64,000 nt of DNA from the NCBI RefSeq assembly GCF_027497495.1, contig NZ_CP114205.1, forward strand, positions 6,448,001 to 6,512,000. Direction: 5' to 3'. The translations under genes and the position numbers were made by a program. A model generated the notes under the pieces. The model ran no database searches, had not been told where the DNA came from, and was given only the letters and a program-made list of their open reading frames with translations. This document shows positions 41,566 through 50,759 of the stretch, piece after piece. This DNA comes from Streptomyces tubercidicus. GTDB lineage: Bacteria; Actinomycetota; Actinomycetes; Streptomycetales; Streptomycetaceae. Each line of letters starts with the position of its first letter. Position 1 is the stretch's first letter.

Positions 41566-44500
41566 ATGCCCGGGTTCACGCATCTGCACACCGCTTCGGG
41601 GTTCTCCCTGCGCTACGGCGCCTCCCACCCGGAGCGGCTCGCCGAGCGCGCCGCCGAGCGCGGAATGGACGCCCTCGCGCTGACCGACCGGGACGGGCTC
41701 TCCGGGGCCGTACGGTTCGCCAAGGCCGCGGCCGAGGCCGGTATCCGTCCGCTGTTCGGCAGTGAACTCGCCGTGGCGGAGCGGGAGTCGGCGCCCACGC
41801 CCACCGCGCGCCGCCGCACCCCGGTGCGCGGCGGCGCCTTCCTCGACGAGTCCGCCGCCCGCGCCGTCTTCCTGGCCCGCGACGGAGCGGCCGGCTGGGC
41901 CGCCCTGTGCCGGCTGGTCTCCGCCGCCCACGCCGGGCAGGGGGAGCAGCCCGTCCTCCCGTGGAGCGCCCTGGAGGCCGCCACGGACGGACTGACCGTG
42001 CTGCTCGGGCCGGACTCCGAGGTCGGCCGGGCGCTGGCCGCCGGCCGCCCGGACCGCGCTGCGAAGCTGATCGCCCCCTGGCGCGAGCTGTACGGCGAGG
42101 CGCTGCGCCTGGAGGTCGTCGACCACGGCCGGCCCGGCAGCGGCCCCGGCTCCCCGCGGCTGGCCGCCCGTACCCTCGGCTTCGCCGTCGACCAGGGCCT
42201 GCGCGCCGTGCTGACCAACGCGGTCCGCTATGCCGACCCCGGTCAGGGTCCGGTCGCCGATGTCCTGGACTCCGCCCGCCGTCTGGTGCCGGTGGACCGG
42301 CACCGGCCCGAGGCCCGGGACAGCGGGGAGCGCTGGCTCAAGGACGGCGCCACGATGCGCCACACCGCCGAGCGGATCGCCGAGGCGGCCGGTTTCCGGC
42401 GCGACCTGGCTCACCGGCTGCTCGCCATGACCGAGGAGGCCGCCGGGGAGTGCCTGGTCGACCCGCAGGACGACATCGGGCTCGGCCGTGTCCACTTCCC
42501 CGAGCCGCGGCTGGTCGGCGCCGGGCACCGCACCGCCGCCCGCGTACTGCGCTCGCACTGCGCCGCCGGGATGGTGCTGCGCGGCTACGACCACGACCGC
42601 ACACGCTGGGCGCGGCTGCATGACGAGCTGCGCACGATCGAACGGCTCGGCTACCCCTCGTACTTCCTGACGGTCGCTCAGGTCGTGGACGACATACGGA
42701 AGATGGGCATCCGGGTCGCGGCCCGCGGGTCCGGTGCCGGATCCCTGGTCAACCACCTCCTGGGTATCGCACACGCCGATCCGGTCGAGCACGGGCTGCT
42801 GATGGAGCGCTTCCTGTCCGAGCGGCGGGCGGCGCTGCCGGACATCGATATCGACGTCGAATCCGCCCGCCGGCTGGAGGTCTACCGCGCGATCTTCGAC
42901 CGGTTCGGCGCGGAGCGGGTCGCCACGGTCTCGATGCCCGAGACCTATCGCGTACGGCACGCCGTACGGGACGTGGGCGCCGCGCTGGGCATGGACCCGG
43001 CGCGGGTGGACCGGCTGGCCAAGGCCTTCCCGCACATCCGCGCCCGGGACGCGCGGGCGGCGCTGGCCGAGCTGCCGGAGCTGCGCGGGGTGCGGGAGGC
43101 CGGCGGTGAGCAGCTGTGGCCGCTGGTCGAGGCGCTGGACGCGCTGCCGCGCGGTATCGCCATGCACCCGTGCGGGGTGCTGCTCTCCGACGCCACGCTG
43201 CTGGACCGTACGCCCGTCGTCCCGACCAGCGGTGAAGGCTTCGCGATGTCCCAGTTCGACAAGGACGACGTGGAGGACCTGGGGCTGCTCAAGCTCGATG
43301 TGCTGGGTGTGCGGATGCAGTCCGCGATGGCGCATGCGGTCGCCGAGATCGGCCGGGCCACGGGGCGCCGGATCGATCTCGACGACCCCGCACAGGTGCC
43401 GCCCGGGGATCCGGCCACCTATGACCTGATCCGTTCGACCGAGACGCTCGGCTGCTTCCAGATCGAGTCACCGGGGCAGCGTGACCTGGTCGGGCGGCTC
43501 CAGCCGGCCACCTTCCACGATCTGGTGGTCGATATCTCGCTGTTCCGGCCGGGGCCGGTCGCCGCCGACATGGTGCGGCCCTTCATCGAGGCCCGGCACG
43601 GTCGCAAGGCGGTCCGCTATCCGCACCCCGACCTGGAGGAGCCGCTGCGCGAGACCTACGGGGTGGTGGTGTTCCACGAGCAGATCATCGAGCTGCTGCG
43701 GATCATGACGGGCTGCGCCCGGGACGAGGCCGACGAGAAGCGGCGGGCGCTGTCGCATCCGGAGCTCCAGGGCCGGGTGCGTGCCTGGTTCGCGCAGCGC
43801 GCCGAGCGGCGCGGATACGCCCCCGAGGTGATCGCGCGGACTTGGGAGATCGTCGAGGCGTTCGGTTCGTACGGCTTCTGCAAGGCGCATGCGGTGGCCT
43901 TCGCGGTGCCCACGTACCAGTCCGCCTGGCTCAAGGCGCATCACCCCGCGGCCTTCTACGCCGGGCTGCTCACCCATGACCCGGGGATGTATCCGAAGCG
44001 GCTGCTGCTCGCGGATGCGCGGCGGCGCGGGGTGCCGGTGCTGCCGCTGGATGTGAACCGGTCGGCGGTCGCTCACCGAATCGAACTGGTGTCTGGTGTG
44101 GGGGTCCGTGGCGACGGGCCGGGGGACCGCTCCGCGGTCTGGGGGCTGCGGCTCGCGCTCTGTGATGTGCACGGGATGAGTGAGGCCGTGGCGCGGCGGA
44201 TCGAGGCCGGGCAGCCCTACCGCTCGCTGCAGGACCTGTGGCAGCGGGCCAGGCCGGACCGCCCGGTGGCCGAACGCCTCGCCCGGGTGGGCGCGTTGGA
44301 CGCCTTCGGGGCGAACCGGCGGGATCTGCTGCTGTATATCGCCGAGCTGCACCACCGCGGACGGCAGGCGCCCGGCGGCCAGCTGACGCTGCCCGGCCGG
44401 ACCCTCGACGGTGCGGGCCCGGAGCCGGTCGATCCGGTCGAGCCGGCCGGGCTGCCCGACCTCAGCGAGGTCGAACGGCTCAGCGCCGAGCTGGGCGTCC

Positions 44501-45153
44501 TCGGCATGGACACCTCCCGCCATCTGATGGCCGACCACCGGGAGTTCCTCGCCGAGCTGGGCGCACTGCCGGCCCGGCTGCTGCGCGATGCCCGGCACGG
44601 CGAGACGGTGCTGGTCGCCGGGGCCAAGGCGGCCACCCAGACGCCGCCGATCCGCTCCGGCCGCCGGGTCATCTTCACCACCCTGGACGACAGCACGGGG
44701 CTGGTCGACTGCGCCTTCTTCGACGACAGTCATGCGGCCTGTGCGCATACGGTCTTCCACTCCTGGCTGCTGCTGGTGCGCGGTACGGTCCAGCGCCGCG
44801 GTCCGCGCAGCCTCAGCGTGGTCGGCGCCGCCGCCTGGAACCTCGCCGAGCTGGCCGAACTGCGCCGCGAGGGCGGGCTGGAGGCGGTCGCCGCCCGGCT
44901 CGCGGACGTCCCGGCGGCGGAGCCGGACGCGCCGGTGGCGGAGCCGGACGCGTCGGCCGCGGAGCCGGGCCAGGGACCCGGCAGGGAGTCCGGGACGGAC
45001 CGGGAGCAGCCCGAACCGGCCGCCGCACCCGGCCGCACCATCCGGCTGACGACCGGCTACGAGATGCACCCGTGGGCCGATCTCCAGCCGCCCGGTGAAC
45101 GCGCCGCCACCGGCCGGAAGTTGTGGCACTCCAGCCCGGGGAGCGCGGGATGA
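41566..45153 (+). CDS. dnaE2: Error-prone DNA polymerase III alpha subunit DnaE2
   Basis: A 1195-residue C-family polymerase for damage-induced translesion synthesis. ATG 41566 follows AGGAGGT by four bases and gives the family start MPGFTHLHTASGFSLRYGAS. Parts in order: PHP domain (THLHTASGFS, ALTDRDGLSG), the palm with PDIDID near residue 425 and the third aspartate in LLKLDVLG near 578, then the fingers. Tandem helix-hairpin-helix and an OB fold (GLVDCAFFDDS) lead into an EPDA-repeat tail. The LexA box upstream predicts SOS induction. The stop overlaps the next start (ATGA). Confidence 0.94.
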   Translation: MPGFTHLHTASGFSLRYGASHPERLAERAAERGMDALALTDRDGLSGAVRFAKAAAEAGIRPLFGSELAVAERESAPTPTARRRTPVRGGAFLDESAARAVFLARDGAAGWAALCRLVSAAHAGQGEQPVLPWSALEAATDGLTVLLGPDSEVGRALAAGRPDRAAKLIAPWRELYGEALRLEVVDHGRPGSGPGSPRLAARTLGFAVDQGLRAVLTNAVRYADPGQGPVADVLDSARRLVPVDRHRPEARDSGERWLKDGATMRHTAERIAEAAGFRRDLAHRLLAMTEEAAGECLVDPQDDIGLGRVHFPEPRLVGAGHRTAARVLRSHCAAGMVLRGYDHDRTRWARLHDELRTIERLGYPSYFLTVAQVVDDIRKMGIRVAARGSGAGSLVNHLLGIAHADPVEHGLLMERFLSERRAALPDIDIDVESARRLEVYRAIFDRFGAERVATVSMPETYRVRHAVRDVGAALGMDPARVDRLAKAFPHIRARDARAALAELPELRGVREAGGEQLWPLVEALDALPRGIAMHPCGVLLSDATLLDRTPVVPTSGEGFAMSQFDKDDVEDLGLLKLDVLGVRMQSAMAHAVAEIGRATGRRIDLDDPAQVPPGDPATYDLIRSTETLGCFQIESPGQRDLVGRLQPATFHDLVVDISLFRPGPVAADMVRPFIEARHGRKAVRYPHPDLEEPLRETYGVVVFHEQIIELLRIMTGCARDEADEKRRALSHPELQGRVRAWFAQRAERRGYAPEVIARTWEIVEAFGSYGFCKAHAVAFAVPTYQSAWLKAHHPAAFYAGLLTHDPGMYPKRLLLADARRRGVPVLPLDVNRSAVAHRIELVSGVGVRGDGPGDRSAVWGLRLALCDVHGMSEAVARRIEAGQPYRSLQDLWQRARPDRPVAERLARVGALDAFGANRRDLLLYIAELHHRGRQAPGGQLTLPGRTLDGAGPEPVDPVEPAGLPDLSEVERLSAELGVLGMDTSRHLMADHREFLAELGALPARLLRDARHGETVLVAGAKAATQTPPIRSGRRVIFTTLDDSTGLVDCAFFDDSHAACAHTVFHSWLLLVRGTVQRRGPRSLSVVGAAAWNLAELAELRREGGLEAVAARLADVPAAEPDAPVAEPDASAAEPGQGPGRESGTDREQPEPAAAPGRTIRLTTGYEMHPWADLQPPGERAATGRKLWHSSPGSAG

Positions 45154-46292
45154 CCCCCGTGCCGAGGCCGCCCGCCACACCGCCGGACCCGCCCGGTGCG
45201 GGCGCCGGCGTCACGGGACCGGCGGACGCCGCGCTCCCCGCCGTGCGGCAGCCGGGCATGCTCCACATACGGTTCCGGACCACCGACGGCACCCCCCTGA
45301 GCGCCGGGTGTTTCGAGCAACTGCTGGGTCTGCTGGCGCAGTTCACCCCGGTGATCGAGGCGCTGCCGCCGGACGCCGCGCTGGCGGATGTGCGCGGTGC
45401 GCTGCGCTACTTCGAACGGGACGCGGCGGGCATCGCCGAACTGGTACGGCTGCGCGCACTGGCCTGGCACGGCGTACGGTGCACGATCGGCATCGGCGCC
45501 AACCCGCTGCTCGCCCGGATGGCGGCCCAGGGCGCGGCACCGGGAGAGATCCGGGCGGTCCCCGATGACGCCGGAACCGTCGCCGCGTTCCTCGACCGCC
45601 GGCCGGTCTCGGCGCTGCACGGCGTCGGCCCGGCGACCGCGCGCGCCCTGTCCGCGTACGGACTCGACAGCGTCGGCCGGATCGCCGCCGCGCCGCCCGC
45701 GACGCTCCAGCGGATCCTCGGCGCCAGGACGGGCCGGATCGTGTACGAGCGGGCCCGCGGTATCGACCCGACGCCGGTGACGCCCAACGCGGCGGCCCGC
45801 TCGATGGGTGCCGAACACCGCTTCGTCCACGACGAGTTGGACCCCGCCAGGCGCCGCCGGGCGCTGCTCTCGCTCGCCGACGGCCTCGGGGCCCGGATGC
45901 GCGCGAGCGGGCAGGCGGCCCGCGCGCTCACCCTCACCGTCCGCTATGCCGACCGCTCCACCACGACCCGCACCCGGCGGCTGGACGGGCCGACCGCGCA
46001 CGGGCCCGCGCTGACCGAGGCGGCCTATGCGCTGCATGCCGCGCTCGGGCTGCAGCGGGCGCGAGTACGGTCCGTGGCGCTGCGCGCGGAGGATCTGTGC
46101 CGCGCCGAACGCGCCGTGCGGCAGCTGACCTTCGACCCGTCCGACGACAAGGCACACCGCATCGAGGCCGCCGTCGACCGCGCACGGGCACGCTTCGGAA
46201 CCGGGAGCATACGGCCCGCGGCGACCCTCGGCCGGACCGGCCGAAACCCTCCGCCCGGCCGGGCGGAGGCCGGCCCGGCGGCTCAGCCGTAG
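45150..46292 (+). CDS. ImuB-like Y-family protein, degenerate active site
   Basis: A 380-residue protein coupled to dnaE2 by ATGA. The palm core GVRCTIGIGANPLLARMAAQ and helix-hairpin-helix VSALHGVGPATARALSAYGL, plus a little-finger region (SMGAEHRFVHDELDPA), mark the Y family. The first metal aspartate is not seen at the N-terminus (MLHIRFRTTDG), the SxDEAxLD motif reads PPDAALAD without its glutamate, and the fingers region is much shortened. It is probably a non-catalytic adaptor joining DnaE2 to the clamp, as ImuB does in mycobacteria. No imuA' gene lies beside it. Its end overlaps the convergent flavoprotein gene by 10 bases. Confidence 0.8.
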   Translation: MTPVPRPPATPPDPPGAGAGVTGPADAALPAVRQPGMLHIRFRTTDGTPLSAGCFEQLLGLLAQFTPVIEALPPDAALADVRGALRYFERDAAGIAELVRLRALAWHGVRCTIGIGANPLLARMAAQGAAPGEIRAVPDDAGTVAAFLDRRPVSALHGVGPATARALSAYGLDSVGRIAAAPPATLQRILGARTGRIVYERARGIDPTPVTPNAAARSMGAEHRFVHDELDPARRRRALLSLADGLGARMRASGQAARALTLTVRYADRSTTTRTRRLDGPTAHGPALTEAAYALHAALGLQRARVRSVALRAEDLCRAERAVRQLTFDPSDDKAHRIEAAVDRARARFGTGSIRPAATLGRTGRNPPPGRAEAGPAAQP

Positions 46293-46930
46293 AGCCGCTC
46301 CGCGTACTGGGGGCCGTAGTGCCGCTCCAGCTCCTCCAGGGGTATCTCCGGGGCTTCCAGGCCCTTGACCATCCGGGCCCGGGAGGGCAGTGCGTCGGGC
46401 TGCCAGGTCTCCGGCTTCCACAGCGCCGAGCGCAGGAACGCCTTGGAGCAGTGGTAGAAGATCTCCTCGACCTCCACCAGGAGCGCCAGCCGCGGGCGGT
46501 GGCCCTTGACGGTCAGCGCGTCGAAGAACGGGGCGTCGCGCAGCAGCCGGGCGCGGCCGTTGATGCGCAGGGTGTCACCGCGCCCCGGGAGGAAGTAGTT
46601 GAGCCCGACATGCGGATTGGCGAGGACGTTCATCCAGCCGTCCACGCGCTTGTTGCCGGGGCGGTCCGGGATCACGAGGGTGGTGTCGTCCAGGACATGG
46701 GTGAAGCCCGCGGGGTCGCCCTTGGGGGAGGCATCGCACCGGCCCTGCGCGTCCGCGGTGGCAATCACACAGAACGGCGAGCGGGCCAGCCACTGGCGGT
46801 CGAGGTCCTGCAGCCGGTAGCGGGTCTTGTGCGCCGCATGGGAGCTGGGCTCGCCGACCAGCTCACGCAGCTCCGCCGCCGAGTCGATCTCCACGATCCC
46901 GGTCAGATCCGCCGTCCCGGCCGTTTCCAT
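46283..46930 (-). CDS. FMN-dependent PPOX-type flavoprotein
   Basis: A 215-residue protein, ATG 46930 with GGGGGA upstream. The split-barrel FMN fold of the pyridoxamine-phosphate-oxidase superfamily is seen in FCVIATADAQGRCDASPKGD, TLVIPDRPGNKRVDGWMNVL and NPHVGLNYFLPGRGDTLRIN. The best match that I recall is an MSMEG-type subgroup with the RPGNKRxD signature. The substrate could be deazaflavin/F420-linked or a small reductase target and is not known. It converges on the ImuB-like gene. Confidence 0.85.
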   Translation of the reverse strand: METAGTADLTGIVEIDSAAELRELVGEPSSHAAHKTRYRLQDLDRQWLARSPFCVIATADAQGRCDASPKGDPAGFTHVLDDTTLVIPDRPGNKRVDGWMNVLANPHVGLNYFLPGRGDTLRINGRARLLRDAPFFDALTVKGHRPRLALLVEVEEIFYHCSKAFLRSALWKPETWQPDALPSRARMVKGLEAPEIPLEELERHYGPQYAERLYG

Positions 46931-47226
46931 CGGTCTTCCCCCTCATGTCACGTCCATGGTCAAGCTGTTGACGACTTTACGGGACGGCTCTGACATCGGA
47001 CCCGGGCGGGACGGACGGGGGAGCCCCAGGCACAGAAACGGCGCGCCGCACCCCGGGCGTCCGGTGAGGGTTATGTGCTGCTTCCTTCACCGTCACACCG
47101 CTGGTCCACCGTGCTTACCCGGCCGTAACTTTACTTGCCAGTCAACTGCGTTGGCCCTTGCGATCCGGATCGCGTGAACGGCTCACCGAGCACTTCGGAG
47201 TCCCCTCGCCCCGCAAGGAGCATCGT

Positions 47227-48120
47227 ATGAAGCTGCGCTGGTCAAGAACGCTCACCCTGCTCCCCGCCCTCGCCCTGGCCCTCGGCGCCACCACCGTCCC
47301 CGCTGCCGCCGCCCGCCCGTCGTCCGCCACTACTCCGGCCGGGGACGCGGCGCACCGCACCGCCGTCAGCAGCGGCTGGAACAACTACTCCTGCAAGCCC
47401 TCCGCCGCCCACCCGCGGCCGGTGATCCTGGTGCACGGCACCCTCGGCAACTCCGTCGACAACTGGCTGGGCCTCGCGCCCTACTTGGTGGCCCGCGGCT
47501 ACTGCGTCTTCTCCCTGGACTACGGCCAGCTGCCCGGCGTCCCGTTCTTCCACGGCCTGGGTCCGGTCGACGCGTCCGCCCGGCAGCTCGCCGCGTACGT
47601 CGACCGGGTGCTGGCCGCCACCGGCACCGACAAGGCCGATCTGGTCGGCCACTCACAGGGCGGCATGATGTCGCGGGTGTACCTGAAGTTCTATGGCGGC
47701 GCGGACAAGGTGAACGCGCTGGTCGGGCTGGCCCCCGACAACCACGGCACCGATCTGAACGGTCTGACCCGGCTGCTCGACCACTTCCCCGGCGCCAAGA
47801 AGTACCTGCACGAGCTGACCCCCGGGCTGACCGACCAGATCGCCGGCTCCGACCTCCTCAACCGCCTCAACGAGGGCGGTGACACGCTCCCCGGGGTGCG
47901 CTACACCGTGATCGCGACCAGGTACGACGAGATCGTCACCCCCTACCGGAGCGCGTTCCTCGACGGACCCGGCGTGCGCAATGTGGTGGTCCAGGACCTG
48001 TGCGGGCTCGACCTCTCCGAGCATGTGGCCATCGGGCTCATCGACCGCGTGGCCTTCCACGAGGCGGCCAACGCCCTTGACCCGGCCCACGCCACCCCGA
48101 CGACCTGCCTGCCGGGCTGA
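47227..48120 (+). CDS. Secreted lipase/esterase, alpha/beta hydrolase
   Basis: A 297-residue exported hydrolase, ATG 47227 after AAGGAG. The signal peptide ends near PAAAA. Oxyanion motif VILVHGTLGNSVDNWLGLAP, nucleophile elbow DLVGHSQGGMMSR, the acid in ATRYDEIVTPY and the histidine in LSEHVAIGLID. Three or four cysteines suggest disulphides. Closest in type to streptomycete extracellular lipases; chain-length preference cannot be read. It is probably monocistronic. Confidence 0.9.
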   Translation: MKLRWSRTLTLLPALALALGATTVPAAAARPSSATTPAGDAAHRTAVSSGWNNYSCKPSAAHPRPVILVHGTLGNSVDNWLGLAPYLVARGYCVFSLDYGQLPGVPFFHGLGPVDASARQLAAYVDRVLAATGTDKADLVGHSQGGMMSRVYLKFYGGADKVNALVGLAPDNHGTDLNGLTRLLDHFPGAKKYLHELTPGLTDQIAGSDLLNRLNEGGDTLPGVRYTVIATRYDEIVTPYRSAFLDGPGVRNVVVQDLCGLDLSEHVAIGLIDRVAFHEAANALDPAHATPTTCLPG

Positions 48121-48211
48121 CCGGGAGCCGGTCCGGCCCGCCACTACAGGGGGCCGGGCCACGCTCCGTACAGGGGTGAGGTGCAGCCGCCGGCCAGTGG
48201 GGTCGTGAGGT

Positions 48212-48799
48212 TCAGTCGATGGCCAGCAGGGCGTCGGTGCACTGCTCCGCCAGGTCCTCGGCGTGCGGGGGCAGCGGGGTGCCGCCGCGCAGATGGCGGC
48301 GGACCAGCGACAGCGGGAGGTCGACGGCGGCGAGCGTCACCCGGTCGAAGCCCTCCCGGCCGTGCAGCCCCAGGGCCCCCGTGAGCGCCGCCAGGGCGGC
48401 CCGTACCCGCATGTTCCCCTCTTCCGCGCGGAGCAGATGCTCGTCCGACCAGTGGTCCCGTCCGAACTCCTGGGCCCCGTACAGGAGCAGTGCGGCCTCC
48501 GCCGGGTGGGCGCGGCTCCACGCCACGATGTGCCGGGCGGCCGCGCGGCCCCCGGCGCGCGGGTCGTCCGATGATTCGAGGGCCTCGAAGTAGCCCGCCT
48601 GGAAGCCCTCGACGGTACGCAGCCACACCTCGGCGAGCAGCGCCGTGCGCCCGGCGAAACGGTGGTAGAGCGAGCCACTGGGCGCGCCGACGGCGGCCGC
48701 GACCGCGGACATGGTCACACCCGAGGGCCCGGTCTCGGCCGCCAGCCGTACGGCGGCGTCCAGGAGCTGCGCGGTGTCGAACCGGGGTGGCCTGGCCAT
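48212..48799 (-). CDS. TetR-family repressor with operator at its start codon
   Basis: A 195-residue regulator from ATG 48799. Helix-turn-helix: DAAVRLAAETGPSGVTMSAV followed by GAPSGSLYHRFAGRTALLAE. No Shine-Dalgarno sequence lies at normal distance, because the palindrome 48800-48845 touches the start codon. Translation may be leaderless. Autorepression through that palindrome is the simplest reading. It lies downstream of, and in the same direction as, the APC permease gene. Confidence 0.88.
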   Translation of the reverse strand: MARPPRFDTAQLLDAAVRLAAETGPSGVTMSAVAAAVGAPSGSLYHRFAGRTALLAEVWLRTVEGFQAGYFEALESSDDPRAGGRAAARHIVAWSRAHPAEAALLLYGAQEFGRDHWSDEHLLRAEEGNMRVRAALAALTGALGLHGREGFDRVTLAAVDLPLSLVRRHLRGGTPLPPHAEDLAEQCTDALLAID

Positions 48800-48845
48800 G
48801 TTCTAGAGGGTACTCTCCACTATATTGGAGATGCCCCTCTAGAAC
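48800..48845 (-). promoter_or_regulatory. Nested palindromic operator abutting the TetR start codon
   Basis: Outer arms GTTCTAGAGGG (48800-48810) and CCCTCTAGAAC (48835-48845) are perfect. Inside them TCTCCA (48814-48819) and TGGAGA (48826-48831) form a second dyad around TATA-rich DNA, which also contains a possible -10 (TATAGT, minus strand). The ATG of the TetR gene is adjacent. Confidence 0.75.
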
Positions 48846-48860
48846 GGGTGTGGCGCCGCT

Positions 48861-50144
48861 TCACCGGCTGACCCGCCGCAGTGTCAGAAAACCGAAGGCG
48901 GCGCAGGCGAGCGCCGCCGGGATCAGCAGCAGCCACCCGGAGAAGACCAGCACGGCCGCCGTCAGCAGGGCGCTCGCGCATCCGCCGCACCACAGGGGAG
49001 TGCGGCGCGGCAGCAGCACCAGCGCGGCGGCCAGGCCGGCGAGGGTCACCGCCGCCAGACAGGTGGCGGTGGCCCTCATCAGGAGATCCAGATCGGCGCC
49101 GCCGAAGCCCGCCGCCGCGGCCACCAGCACGGCCGCCCCGCCGAGCACCGCCAGCGACCGCCGCGGCACCTCACCCGGCGCACCGCCCTTGGCCAGCGCG
49201 CGCGGCGCCGCCCCGTCCCGGGCGAGCGCCGCACCGAGCCGGGAGGCCCCGGCCAGATACGAGTTGACCGCGCCAAAGCTCAGAAACAGCGCCGCCACGG
49301 CGGCCACGGGGCGGGCGGCGCCGCCCACGCTCCGGGCGAGCAACTCCGTCAGCGGGGTGTCGGTACCGGCCGCGGCCGGGCCCAGCGCACCGATCGTGGT
49401 CACCGCGAGCCCCAGGTAGAGCACGGTGATGACGGCGAGCGTACGGCGCGTCACCCGCGGCAGATCCCGCCCGGGATCGGCGAACTCGCCCGACAGATGG
49501 CTGGCCGCCTCCCAGCCGGCGAACGCGAAGAACAGCACCCCGGCCGCCGACCCGACCGAGGACCAGCCGCCGGGCAGGAACGGGGTGAAATGGCCGGCGG
49601 ACACCTGCGGCGCGGCGGCCAGCACCGTGCCCAGCAGCACCACCGCCAGCAGCCCGCCGAGCAGCAGCTGCATCCGGCCCGACATCCGCAGCCCCACCGC
49701 GTTGGAGACCAGCGCCACCGCCAGCACCGCCCCGGCCACGACGGCGGCGCCCGTACCGCCCCAACCGGCCGCGTCGGCCACGTACTTCCCGCCGATCCAG
49801 GCCGCCGAGACCACGCCGATCGGCACCGCCCCGTAGAACCACCACCCCACCATGGCCGCCGCCCGCGGTCCGATCGCCCGGTGCACATAGGTGGCCACGC
49901 CCCCGCCGTCGGGGAACCGCGCGCCGAGCGCCGCGAAGGAGGCGGCCACCGGTATGCACAGGGCGAGCAGGAGCACCCAGGCCAGGAGCGAGGCGGGGCC
50001 GGCCGCGGCGGCGGCGAGGGACGGCAGCGTCAGGACGCCGGGGCCGAGGACGGCCCCGGCGCACAGCGCGGTACCGCTGCCCACGCCCAGCCGCCGTACA
50101 TCCGGTCGTACGGATGCCGGAAGGGATGTCTGTTGTACGGTCAC
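48861..50144 (-). CDS. APC-family amino acid permease
   Basis: A 427-residue membrane transporter with about 12 helices, beginning at GTG 50144 (MTVQQTSLPASVRPDVRRLG). The first helix holds GTALCAGAVLGPGVLTLPSL, the unwound substrate-binding segment typical of APC carriers. FAFAGWEAASHLSGEFADPG in helix 6 is the conserved APC motif. There is no ribosome site before the GTG, so a leaderless message is likely. It is divergent from an Lrp-family gene, which probably regulates it. Substrate: an amino acid or a related amine, direction unknown. Confidence 0.87.
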   Translation of the reverse strand: MTVQQTSLPASVRPDVRRLGVGSGTALCAGAVLGPGVLTLPSLAAAAAGPASLLAWVLLLALCIPVAASFAALGARFPDGGGVATYVHRAIGPRAAAMVGWWFYGAVPIGVVSAAWIGGKYVADAAGWGGTGAAVVAGAVLAVALVSNAVGLRMSGRMQLLLGGLLAVVLLGTVLAAAPQVSAGHFTPFLPGGWSSVGSAAGVLFFAFAGWEAASHLSGEFADPGRDLPRVTRRTLAVITVLYLGLAVTTIGALGPAAAGTDTPLTELLARSVGGAARPVAAVAALFLSFGAVNSYLAGASRLGAALARDGAAPRALAKGGAPGEVPRRSLAVLGGAAVLVAAAAGFGGADLDLLMRATATCLAAVTLAGLAAALVLLPRRTPLWCGGCASALLTAAVLVFSGWLLLIPAALACAAFGFLTLRRVSR

Positions 50145-50166
50145 AGTCGCTGAACGTAACCGTTGG

Positions 50167-50177
50167 ATTGATCAAAT
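50167..50177. promoter_or_regulatory. Lrp-type palindrome in the permease-Lrp gap
   Basis: TTGATCAA (50168-50175) is a perfect palindrome within an AT-rich stretch of the 71-base divergent gap, about 23 bases from the permease start. A site for the adjacent Lrp/AsnC protein is plausible. Confidence 0.4.
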
Positions 50178-50215
50178 TGGCTTCACGCCGAACATAATTC
50201 GGGAGCTGCGGCACC

Positions 50216-50692
50216 ATGGGGCTCATGGACGACATTGATTCGGCGATTGTCCGCGAACTGCAGCGCGATGCACGGCAGACCAACCGCGACCTGGCCCGAC
50301 GGCTGAACATCGCGCCCTCCACCTGCCTGGAGCGGGTCCGTGCGCTGCGCGCCCGGGGAGTGATCACCGGCTATCGCGCGACCGTGGACCTGCGCGCCCT
50401 CAACCGCCCCGTACAGGCGCTGCTCACGGTCCGTATCCGCCCGATGAACCGCGAGGTCATCGAGCGCTTCAAGGCATTTCTGACGTCGCTGCCCGAGGTG
50501 CTCAGCGTCTATGTCGTCGCGGGCGGGGACGACTTCCTCGTCCATGTCGCCGTCCCGGATGTCGACCGGCTGCACGCGCTCCTCATGGACCAGGTCTTCA
50601 AGCGGCGGGAAGTCGTCGACTGCCGGAGTTCGGTCATCTACCAGCATGTCGCCAACGACATCATCGAGGCGCTGCCGCCGAACGGTTCATGA
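50216..50692 (+). CDS. Lrp/AsnC-family regulator
   Basis: A 158-residue transcription factor. ATG 50216 lies ten bases after GGGAG; ATG 50225 is possible but too distant. The N-terminal helix-turn-helix is in DIDSAIVRELQRDARQTNRD and LARRLNIAPSTCLERVRALR. The RAM ligand-sensing domain follows, with VLSVYVVAGGDDFLVHVAVP. Divergent from an APC permease, the usual arrangement for local amino-acid-responsive control of transport. Confidence 0.93.
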   Translation: MGLMDDIDSAIVRELQRDARQTNRDLARRLNIAPSTCLERVRALRARGVITGYRATVDLRALNRPVQALLTVRIRPMNREVIERFKAFLTSLPEVLSVYVVAGGDDFLVHVAVPDVDRLHALLMDQVFKRREVVDCRSSVIYQHVANDIIEALPPNGS

Positions 50693-50696
50693 CAGG

Positions 50697-50733
50697 GCGC
50701 CGCCGCCCCCGGGGGTGGGAGGGGCGGCGGCGC
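50697..50733. terminator. Convergent terminator between lrp and the LPMO gene
   Basis: GCGCCGCCGCCCC (50697-50709), an 11-base loop, and the exact complement (50721-50733), starting 4 bases after the Lrp stop. Confidence 0.8.
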
Positions 50734-50759
50734 TTCCTGGACGGCCGGGGCTGCCGGGC

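Noticed and set aside
40969..43335. 788-codon minus-strand frame whose end encodes the SnoaL-like protein
   Set aside because: Only the last 107 codons look like a protein and have a sensible start; the rest is antisense to dnaE2.
43468..45180. 570-codon minus-strand frame opposite dnaE2
   Set aside because: Composition is typical of a shadow frame and no motif is seen, while the plus strand encodes a complete polymerase.
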